NCBI GenBank assembly: GCA_018648985.1
Contig: JABGOT010000141.1
Location: 1 to 5,315, forward strand
Source: Candidatus Ruthturnera sp.
GTDB lineage: Bacteria; Pseudomonadota; Gammaproteobacteria; PS1; Pseudothioglobaceae
Direction: 5' to 3'
DNA length: 5,315 nucleotides
Shown: in pieces, positions 1 through 5,315 of the stretch
Layout of the letters: every line of letters starts with the position of its first letter
Position numbering within the stretch: position 1 is the first letter of the stretch
Program-made: the position numbers and the translations under genes
The notes under the pieces: model-generated
Seen by the model: only the letters and a program-made list of their open reading frames with translations
Told to the model about the DNA's origin: nothing
Database searches by the model: none

Positions 1-1136
1 CTTTCTACGCCCCACCAAACTCCAATCAAGGCAATAACGATTGAAGCAGGAATAACCGCCAACTGTCGATAATTCAATTTTAGCTTGCGTAGTGTCAACA
101 GTACACTGACCACACCTAAGACAATAACAATTTGTGCCAACTCTACGCCCACGTTAAAACCAATCAGGGTGGTTACAAAAGAATCCGGTGCCATCTCGAA
201 CTCTTTGAGCATGGTGGCAAAACCCAAACCATGAATTAGACCAAATAAAAATACAACAATACTTTTACGCTTGATGGATTGGTGCGTCATCAGATTCTCA
301 ATCGCCACATAAACAATAGAAAAAGCAATCAGTGGTTCAACAATACGTGCCGATACCTCCACCACGCCAATCATTGCTAAGCCTAATGTCAGCGTGTGTG
401 CTAGTGTAAACGTAGTAACCAATAATAATAATTGTCGCCATAATAAGGACGAAAGCGCCATGCCCACAATAAATAAAATATGGTCCCAACCTTTAGGAAT
501 CACATGGTCAAATCCAATCGAAGTAAATTGCAAAAAACGCTGGGTGGTGGTGAGTGGTTCTGGATGGTTGATGTCAATCACACTACTGGGTTTTCCATTG
601 CGTAACCATTGCCATTGACTCCAATTATATTCATCCTTTTTATACATTTGCCAACGTAACGCACTATCACCATAGATCCTCCCATATTGCCAAGCCAATG
701 TTTTTGGCCATTCACTGAGTTTTACTTGGTAAGTCAAAATGGTTTTTCTCGGTCGTTTTTTATAACCAATAATGTCAATTTTTGCATGACTTAACGTCAA
801 TACCTGGGTCTGACCATTAATACTCAATTCAAGACTGTTTAAGAATTCAGTTTCAAAACCCTTAAAACGTTTACGCAATACATCGGGTTCGAGCGCTCTT
901 AGCTCATCATAACGATCTGAGTTTGGCGCATCAGTGGTTTTTTTGTATTGAGTACCAATACCGGTCATTGCCGCTTCAAGACTTAGATCAATCTCAACTT
1001 CAAGCGTTTTACCCTCACTCTTTCCAGTGCCCCCTTGAGGGGTAAAGATTGATATTTCTATTAGCGCAGGCTTAACCACATCCGCCTTTACGAACGAGCT
1101 TAACAATAATAATAAGGTTAGAAATAATTTCATCAT
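1..1136 (-). CDS. HupE/UreJ-type membrane protein with periplasmic N-terminal domain (3' end cut by window edge)
   Basis: The reading frame is open from the ATG at 1136 to the left edge, giving 378 complete codons and no stop. Residues 1-18 are a signal peptide (MMKLF, a run of leucines, then VKA before D19). Residues 19 to about 195 form a soluble, probably periplasmic domain with no motif I recognise. From about residue 210 there are some six hydrophobic segments with the HupE/UreJ_2 signatures: GWDHILFI (216-223), LAHTLTLGLA (245-254), a VEPLIAFSIV-type segment ending in E280-N281, GLIHGLGFA (299-307) and FNVGVELAQ (327-335). Histidines H211, H218, H246 and H302 with N328/E332 are plausible metal ligands. 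Relatives include hydrogenase- and urease-linked nickel permeases, but no hydrogenase or urease gene is visible, so the substrate is unknown. The first ATG is chosen because the signal peptide needs it; ATG is doubled (1136 and 1133). It lies 46 bp downstream of soxB on the same strand, behind a terminator. Family assignment is firm; transport of any given metal is inference. Confidence 0.87.
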   Translation of the reverse strand, partial: MMKLFLTLLLLLSSFVKADVVKPALIEISIFTPQGGTGKSEGKTLEVEIDLSLEAAMTGIGTQYKKTTDAPNSDRYDELRALEPDVLRKRFKGFETEFLNSLELSINGQTQVLTLSHAKIDIIGYKKRPRKTILTYQVKLSEWPKTLAWQYGRIYGDSALRWQMYKKDEYNWSQWQWLRNGKPSSVIDINHPEPLTTTQRFLQFTSIGFDHVIPKGWDHILFIVGMALSSLLWRQLLLLVTTFTLAHTLTLGLAMIGVVEVSARIVEPLIAFSIVYVAIENLMTHQSIKRKSIVVFLFGLIHGLGFATMLKEFEMAPDSFVTTLIGFNVGVELAQIVIVLGVVSVLLTLRKLKLNYRQLAVIPASIVIALIGVWWGVE

Positions 1137-1162
1137 AAAAAAAACCCCGACTAGCGGGGTTT
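1137..1162 (-). terminator. Rho-independent terminator after soxB
   Basis: Read on the minus strand, arms AAACCCCG (1162-1155) and CGGGGTTT (1149-1142) pair perfectly over 8 bp around the loop CTAGT. A run of eight T (1144-1137) follows, three of them inside the stem. It begins 20 bp after the soxB stop codon, so it should end the soxB transcript. The T-run directly touches the ATG of the HupE-like gene, so that gene needs read-through or its own promoter. The hairpin is palindromic, but the plus-strand copy has only a weak T tract and no gene leads into it. Confidence 0.9.
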
Positions 1163-1163
1163 G

Positions 1164-1169
1164 ATTATC
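1164..1169 (-). promoter_or_regulatory. Possible -10 element for the HupE-like gene
   Basis: The minus strand reads GATAAT here, five of six matches to TATAAT, in the gap between the soxB stop and the terminator hairpin. A start about seven bases downstream would fall inside the 5' arm of the hairpin, so such a transcript would lack a full terminator stem. I see no good -35 at the expected distance, so this is only a suggestion. Confidence 0.2.
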
Positions 1170-1182
1170 TTGTTATTAACAC

Positions 1183-3075
1183 TTAAATTAACTCACCATC
1201 GTAATTCTCAATACCTGGGTTATCTTTCACACCTTTAATGGTTGGGTGGTTTACCTTAGACAAGTTAAGGTGTTTTTGCTTACGCAAATAATCTGCCGCT
1301 ACATCCCACATTAAACGTCCATTACCAATACTGCCGACTTGTGCCCAGCCCGATACTTTGTACGATTTGTTAGGGTCGATTGGCGTACCTTCATCATCTT
1401 TCATGTCACTAATACGTTCGCCCAAACCTGCAGCAGGATCAATGGTGTAGTCCATGCCACCCATGCGCACCATGTCGCCACCTGATTGTAAGTACGGATC
1501 TTGTACAAATAAATTTTCAGCAATACCTTCTAAAATGTCTTTGAGTTGCGCACCTTTAAGCTCACTCACATAGGTTTCACCATAAGTCATAGAAGTATTC
1601 GTCATTAAGTCCTCCATGGTGACATCATGGCCTGCTGGCACTGATGTTCCCCAACGTACACCGGCCGACATAGCAAAGTCTGCACTGTGCTCTTCACGCA
1701 AGGAGTTAACTAAAACTTGATCCCAAGTACCCATGAAATTACCACGGCGATAAAGTGTTTGCTCGGTGGTACACAACTTCTCAGTCAAAATTTCATCGTA
1801 AGTTTTACCCACGCGATCTGGATTATTACTCATTTCACTGCTACGTGCTTCAACCACATTCTTGTCGTATTTGGTATTACGCATCTTATCAATAAACGAG
1901 ACAACTGCTGCATCTGGTTTGATCAAATTAGTCATAATTGGCAACATTTTGTACTCATAACCAGAAACTTTATGATCAACAATGTTAAGGTCCATCACAC
2001 CAATGTATTTACCCGAACAACCGGCGTTAGTAACCACTGTAACACCGCCCGCATTTTTAACCTCAATAGGCTTAGGCATACCGTCATGCGTATGACCACC
2101 AAAAAATGCATCAATACCGACCACACGTGAAGCCATTTTGATATCAACATCCATGCCATTGTGTGATATTACAATCACTGCATCTGGCTTTTCATTTTCA
2201 CGAATATCCGTTACCAGCTCTTGCATTTCATCTTCACGCAGACCAAAAGACCAGTCTGGAAAGAAGTATTTCTGCGGGTTGGCGTTTGAAGTTCTTGGGA
2301 ATGCTTGACCAATCACGGCAATACGGTGTCCGCCTACATTTTTAATAACATATGGCTTAAATGGCAATGCTTCATCTTCATCAAACAAGCCGTTACCATC
2401 GTATTTTTCCGTCATGGTGAAATAGTCATCACCCATTAGCGCATCTTCCATAATGCGTACGTTTTGACCTAAGAAATCACCTTTAAAAAATCCAATATTT
2501 TTAAGAGTCTCTGCTTCTTTATAAGTGAATTCCCAGTGGCCGACCATTACGTCGACACCTAACATGTTAGTGGCTTCAACCATATCTGCGCCACGCGTCC
2601 AAAGTGAAGTGCCAGAGCCTTGCCAAGTATCGCCACCATCAACGGTTAGTGTATTTTGTACACCACCAGCACTCTCACGCAATGAATCTAAAACCGTTTT
2701 GATTTGACCAAAGCCGCCGGTTTTTCCATATTTAGCAGCTAATTCTTCAAAATTATTATAAGTAAAAGCATGAGCTTCAGGCGAGCCTGGCTTAACGCCA
2801 ATTTGCTTAAGAAGTTTATTGCCAACAACATGTGGTAATTGGCCAAAAGTAGAGCCAAAGCCTAAGTTAACATTTGGTTCGCGAAAATAGTTGGGTAATA
2901 AATTACCATGGGTGTCAGTGATGTGCAAAATACGCGCATTACCGGTTTTTGGGACTTCATACATGTTATCTTGTGATGACAATTTCGCCGAAGCATCACT
3001 ACCACAACCACTGATTAAACCCGCCGCTGATCCAGCACCCAATACTTTAATAAAATCTCTTCTTGTTAAAGCCAT
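1183..3075 (-). CDS. soxB: SoxB thiosulfohydrolase (sulfate thiol esterase of the Sox system)
   Basis: SoxB releases sulfate hydrolytically from the sulfur intermediate bound to the SoxYZ carrier in the periplasm. This 630-residue protein starts with a Tat signal (TRRDFIK, 4-10) and a lipobox-like ISGC ending at C24. The calcineurin-like metallophosphoesterase domain carries, in order, ITDTH (52-56; D54, H56), DGGDTWQGS (146-154; D149), GHWEFTY (179-185; H180 in place of the Asn of 5'-nucleotidases, typical of SoxB), SHNGMDVD (304-311; H305) and GGHTHDGMP (326-334; H328, H330). Together these form the dinuclear metal site, manganese in characterised SoxB. The C-terminal 5'-nucleotidase-like domain follows from about residue 400, with the SoxB-like stretch SGGDMVRMGGMDY (531-543). 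At 630 residues it is longer than the roughly 560-600 usual for the family; part of the excess may be an acidic segment near 208-237. The start has a good ribosome binding site. No other sox gene is in the window. A terminator follows the stop. Confidence 0.97.
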   Translation of the reverse strand: MALTRRDFIKVLGAGSAAGLISGCGSDASAKLSSQDNMYEVPKTGNARILHITDTHGNLLPNYFREPNVNLGFGSTFGQLPHVVGNKLLKQIGVKPGSPEAHAFTYNNFEELAAKYGKTGGFGQIKTVLDSLRESAGGVQNTLTVDGGDTWQGSGTSLWTRGADMVEATNMLGVDVMVGHWEFTYKEAETLKNIGFFKGDFLGQNVRIMEDALMGDDYFTMTEKYDGNGLFDEDEALPFKPYVIKNVGGHRIAVIGQAFPRTSNANPQKYFFPDWSFGLREDEMQELVTDIRENEKPDAVIVISHNGMDVDIKMASRVVGIDAFFGGHTHDGMPKPIEVKNAGGVTVVTNAGCSGKYIGVMDLNIVDHKVSGYEYKMLPIMTNLIKPDAAVVSFIDKMRNTKYDKNVVEARSSEMSNNPDRVGKTYDEILTEKLCTTEQTLYRRGNFMGTWDQVLVNSLREEHSADFAMSAGVRWGTSVPAGHDVTMEDLMTNTSMTYGETYVSELKGAQLKDILEGIAENLFVQDPYLQSGGDMVRMGGMDYTIDPAAGLGERISDMKDDEGTPIDPNKSYKVSGWAQVGSIGNGRLMWDVAADYLRKQKHLNLSKVNHPTIKGVKDNPGIENYDGELI

Positions 3076-3080
3076 TTCCG

Positions 3081-3087
3081 CTCCTTC
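3081..3087 (-). promoter_or_regulatory. soxB ribosome binding site
   Basis: The minus strand reads GAAGGAG, then five bases, then the soxB ATG. This is a near-ideal Shine-Dalgarno site at normal spacing. It fixes the start so that the Tat twin-arginine motif lies at residues 5-6. Confidence 0.88.
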
Positions 3088-3115
3088 AATATACTTAAAG
3101 CCATTATTTTATCAA
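3088..3115 (-). promoter_or_regulatory. Candidate soxB promoter
   Basis: On the minus strand, TTGATA (3115-3110) and TATATT (3093-3088) each match the sigma-70 consensus at five of six positions, 16 bp apart. A start about seven bases further on would fall in the Shine-Dalgarno site and leave almost no leader, which argues against it. The alternative -10, TAAAAT (3111-3106), would leave a leader of about 24 bases containing the whole site, but its best -35 (CTGAAC, 3134-3129) matches at only three positions. Neither is certain. Confidence 0.3.
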
Positions 3116-3141
3116 AAAGTAGCTATAGGTTCAGTCTTTAG

Positions 3142-3173
3142 AATATTTATTGTTACAAATACCAATAAATATT
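3142..3173. promoter_or_regulatory. Palindrome in the soxB-murE divergent region (operator candidate)
   Basis: AATATTTATTG (3142-3152) and CAATAAATATT (3163-3173) are perfect 11-bp inverted repeats. Inside them a single mismatch (3153/3162) is followed by two more matching pairs (3154-3155 with 3160-3161) around the centre CAAA. Arm centres are 21 bp apart, two helical turns, as expected for a dimeric regulator. It lies 66 bp upstream of the soxB start and 56 bp upstream of the murE start. It is not a terminator: the stem is almost pure A/T and both genes point away. The cognate regulator is not identifiable from the window. Confidence 0.5.
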
Positions 3174-3194
3174 TCTATCTAGGAACGCCATTAA

Positions 3195-3223
3195 GTCTTA
3201 TTTTGCAATAAACCTTTTATAAT
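3195..3223 (+). promoter_or_regulatory. Candidate murE promoter with consensus -10
   Basis: TATAAT at 3218-3223 is an exact consensus -10. At 17-bp spacing the -35 position is GTCTTA (3195-3200), a poor match, and there is no extended -10 TG. The A of the murE ATG is seven bases past the hexamer, where transcription would normally begin, so transcripts from here would be leaderless or nearly so. Confidence 0.55.
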
Positions 3224-3229
3224 ACCCAC

Positions 3230-4618
3230 ATGAATTTGAATGAACTACTAACTGATATTGTTGACACGAAGATTGATGTCGAAACTCAAGGCCTGTGTTT
3301 GAATGCAGCCAACATACAAACCGGCGATGTATTTATTGCTTTACAAGGGCAGTCTTCTCATGGTGTTGATTATGTTGATCAAGCCATTGAAAACGGCTGT
3401 GTTGCAGTATTGATTGATTCACAAGATTTTGATTGTAGCGTGCCAAGCGTGCGTGTCGATAATCTCAAGCAACATTTGCCAGTGCTAGCGAGTACTTATT
3501 ACCCTCAAGCGGTGCAGGTGGAAGTAATTGGCGTCACTGGCACCAATGGTAAAACCTCGGTGAGTTATTTTATCTCACAATTATTAAATCAGCTCGGGGT
3601 CAAAAATGGTCTAATTGGCACCTTAGGTATCACCCATAGCGCTGTGGTTTCTAATAACACCACACCCGATATTTTAACGCTCTATAAAGCACTTCACCAA
3701 TACCATCAAAATGGTATTCACACGGCAGTATTAGAAGTTTCTTCTCACGGGCTGGATCAAAACAGAGTCGCAGGGATTAATTTTAAACAAGCTATTTTTA
3801 CCAATCTCACGCAAGACCATTTAGACTATCACCACAGTTTGGATGAATATCGAGATACCAAACTTAAACTATTTGCTCTTGACTCACTCAAAAGTGTTGT
3901 GATTAATCGTGACAACGATCAACATACAGATTTTTTAGCCATCTCTAAACACGCCACACAAACTACCTACAGTCTAGATGAATTTGAAAAAATCAACGCC
4001 ACAACGCAAGGTTTTTTATGCCAACTTGATGGCTTTGTATTTGAGTCTCCTTTATTAGGGCGGTTTAACTTATCCAACGTTCTGGCTGCACTCAACAGCG
4101 TCGAACAACTTGGTTTTGAACGTTCAAGCATCATTCCACTATTGCATCACTTATTCCCACCAACGGGTCGGATGCATCGCATTAAAAATACCTTATCTTG
4201 GGTTGATTACGCCCACACCCCAGATGCCATCGAAAATGCCATTAACACTTTGCAAAGCCATTATCCAGATCATCAAATTCGCATTGTCTTTGGCTGTGGT
4301 GGCAACCGTGATCAAGACAAACGCGCTAAGATGGGTAAGATTGCCAGCGATCTAGCCAGCACCATTGTACTCACTAATGACAATCCACGAAGCGAAGACC
4401 CGCAAGCCATTATTAATGATATTCTCAGCGGCATTGACGACAGTTTCGAGCTAGATATTACACTCGATAGACAACTCGCTATTGAAACTGCCATCACCAC
4501 TTTGAATGAAAATGAGTGTCTACTCATTGCCGGAAAAGGCCATGAATCCACTCAAGAATTCAAAGACAAGACATTGGTCTTAAGTGATATCGAAATTGCA
4601 CAAAATGCTGTCATCTAA
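3230..4618 (+). CDS. murE: UDP-MurNAc-tripeptide synthetase (meso-DAP-adding Mur ligase)
   Basis: MurE adds meso-diaminopimelate to UDP-MurNAc-L-Ala-D-Glu in the cytoplasm, using ATP. The 462 residues show the three Mur ligase domains. The N-terminal UDP-binding domain (1 to about 95) contains GDVFIALQG (32-40). The central ATPase has GTNGKTS (104-110, K108), TTPD (144-147), LEVSSHGL (168-175), FTNLTQDHLDYH (190-201) and K211 as the likely carbamylated lysine. The C-terminal domain has GRMHRI (313-318), YAHTPDA (327-333), FGCGGNRDQDKR (354-365), DNPR (384-387) and AGKGHE (434-439). DNPR is the signature for meso-DAP rather than lysine. Length is slightly below the 495 of E. coli MurE. The usual LDSR near the N-terminus reads LNAA (24-27) here. 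The start matches family N-termini, but no Shine-Dalgarno site precedes it. It overlaps murF by 14 bp. In many gammaproteobacteria ftsI precedes murE; here the upstream neighbour is divergent soxB. Confidence 0.97.
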   Translation: MNLNELLTDIVDTKIDVETQGLCLNAANIQTGDVFIALQGQSSHGVDYVDQAIENGCVAVLIDSQDFDCSVPSVRVDNLKQHLPVLASTYYPQAVQVEVIGVTGTNGKTSVSYFISQLLNQLGVKNGLIGTLGITHSAVVSNNTTPDILTLYKALHQYHQNGIHTAVLEVSSHGLDQNRVAGINFKQAIFTNLTQDHLDYHHSLDEYRDTKLKLFALDSLKSVVINRDNDQHTDFLAISKHATQTTYSLDEFEKINATTQGFLCQLDGFVFESPLLGRFNLSNVLAALNSVEQLGFERSSIIPLLHHLFPPTGRMHRIKNTLSWVDYAHTPDAIENAINTLQSHYPDHQIRIVFGCGGNRDQDKRAKMGKIASDLASTIVLTNDNPRSEDPQAIINDILSGIDDSFELDITLDRQLAIETAITTLNENECLLIAGKGHESTQEFKDKTLVLSDIEIAQNAVI

Positions 4619-5315
4619 TACACAGTCCATTGCCTCAGCACTAGGCGTTGACACAGTCGAGTGTATTGAATTTACCGGTGTGTGTACCGATACAAGACAA
4701 CGCATGGATGGTGCTTTATTTATCGCACTGATTGGTGATAATTTTGATGCACATGATTATCTAAATGAAGCTGAAAAAATGGGTGCAGTGGCAATTATTG
4801 CAAGCAAGTCTGTTTCGACCAATCTACCTGTCTTGTTAGTTGAAGATACACAAACAGCACTGGCTAATATCGCACACTGGCATTTGAATAATGTTAAGCC
4901 AACCGTTATAGCCATTACCGGCAGTAACGGCAAAACCACCACTAAAAATATGTTGGCCAATATATTAAGTTTAAAAGCACCGACACTCGCCACCAAGGGC
5001 AATCTCAATAACCATCTTGGTGTGCCGATGACTTTATTAGAACTAGAAGATCAACACCAATACGCTGTGGTTGAAATGGGCGCTAATCATGTTGGAGAGA
5101 TTGCCTATTTACGCAATATCGCACAGCCTGATGTTGCTGTGGTGACCAATACCTTAGATGCACACATTGGTGAATTTGGCGGGTTTGATAACTTAGTTAA
5201 AGCCAAGGGTGAAATCTATGGCGACGACAGTCAAAATATCGTTAATACCAATACCAACTTTAGCGGCAATCTCAGCTTTGGTGAGAACGGCGATGTTTTT
5301 GCCAGCCATATTGAT
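4605..5315 (+). CDS. murF: UDP-MurNAc-tripeptide:D-Ala-D-Ala ligase, N-terminal 237 residues (cut by right edge)
   Basis: MurF attaches D-Ala-D-Ala to UDP-MurNAc-tripeptide in the cytoplasm, completing the pentapeptide precursor. The frame is open from ATG 4605 to the last base. The N-terminal domain has TDTR (28-31) and GALFIALIGDNFDAHDY (36-52). The central ATPase has GSNGKTTTK (106-114, K110), TKGNLNNHLGVP (130-141), VEMGANHVGEI (156-166), TNTLDAHIGEFG (181-192) and KAKGEIY (199-205). These distinguish it from MurE and other Mur ligases. The normal product is about 450 residues, so roughly half is outside the window. The start lies inside the end of murE in another frame, with a 14-bp overlap and no clear Shine-Dalgarno site, which points to translational coupling. 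The ATG is supported because family members begin only about 25 residues before the TDTR motif. Confidence 0.97.
   Translation, partial: MLSSNTQSIASALGVDTVECIEFTGVCTDTRQRMDGALFIALIGDNFDAHDYLNEAEKMGAVAIIASKSVSTNLPVLLVEDTQTALANIAHWHLNNVKPTVIAITGSNGKTTTKNMLANILSLKAPTLATKGNLNNHLGVPMTLLELEDQHQYAVVEMGANHVGEIAYLRNIAQPDVAVVTNTLDAHIGEFGGFDNLVKAKGEIYGDDSQNIVNTNTNFSGNLSFGENGDVFASHID

Noticed and set aside
421..432. AAT trinucleotide run, possible microsatellite (a similar one at 1104-1113)
   Set aside because: Both encode leucine runs (TTA codons), in a membrane segment and in the signal peptide of the HupE-like protein. They are too short to suggest phase variation, and a triplet unit would not shift the frame.
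394..618. Short plus-strand open frame opposite the HupE-like gene
   Set aside because: It lies entirely antisense to a well-supported membrane protein, shows no recognisable domain, and has no ribosome binding site that I can see.
1717..2707. Three plus-strand open frames (1717-2130, 2163-2345, 2525-2707) opposite soxB
   Set aside because: All are antisense to the conserved SoxB catalytic region, with protein sequences that look like reverse-strand shadows and no initiation signals.
3142..3173. Reading the intergenic palindrome as a transcription terminator
   Set aside because: The arms are nearly all A/T and give a weak RNA stem. There is no adjacent T-run after a GC stem, and no gene is transcribed into it.
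2891..3211. Plus-strand open frame crossing the soxB start and the intergenic region
   Set aside because: Most of it is antisense to the SoxB signal peptide region, and the rest is the A/T-rich promoter area. It would also cover the palindrome and has no domain.
4110..4551. Open frames inside murE on both strands (4110-4355 plus, 4312-4551 minus)
   Set aside because: They overlap the conserved C-terminal part of MurE and have no features of their own.
4757..5008. Minus-strand open frame opposite murF
   Set aside because: It is antisense to the MurF ATP-binding region. Its hydrophobic look arises from the complement of the conserved motif codons.

Overview
The window looks like a piece of chromosome from a sulfur-oxidising bacterium, most likely a gammaproteobacterium with moderately AT-rich DNA. 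The evidence is a full-length SoxB (periplasmic Sox thiosulfate oxidation) beside meso-diaminopimelate-type cell-wall ligases of Gram-negative character. A relative of the SUP05/Thioglobus and Thiomicrospira-like sulfur oxidisers would fit, but the sequence alone does not settle this. No transposase, phage gene, CRISPR array, tRNA or rRNA was seen.

Layout. Positions 1-1136 (minus) hold most of a HupE/UreJ-type membrane protein with an N-terminal signal peptide and a large periplasmic domain; its C-terminus lies beyond the left edge. Positions 1137-1162 hold a strong intrinsic terminator for soxB whose U-run directly abuts the start codon of the HupE-like gene. Positions 1183-3075 (minus) are soxB. 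Positions 3076-3229 are a divergent intergenic region with an 11-bp-arm palindrome and candidate promoters. Positions 3230-4618 (plus) are murE, and 4605-5315 (plus) are the first 237 codons of murF, overlapping murE by 14 bp. No stretch longer than 300 bases lacks a gene.

How the genes work together. MurE and MurF catalyse consecutive cytoplasmic steps of peptidoglycan precursor synthesis (addition of meso-DAP, then of D-Ala-D-Ala) and are clearly co-transcribed. SoxB hydrolyses the sulfate group from the SoxYZ-bound sulfur intermediate in the periplasm. It stands here without soxX, Y, Z, A, C or D. The HupE-like protein may be a metal permease, and its link to SoxB is only positional. The two halves are functionally unrelated and share only the divergent intergenic region.

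The gene content is ordinary. The points worth a second look are small in scale: an apparently leaderless murE start with a perfect TATAAT, the palindrome between the divergent genes, a terminator that appears to contain the next gene's ribosome binding site, a Tat signal with a lipobox in SoxB, an EF-hand-like acidic loop in SoxB, and loss of the usual DSR motif in MurE.
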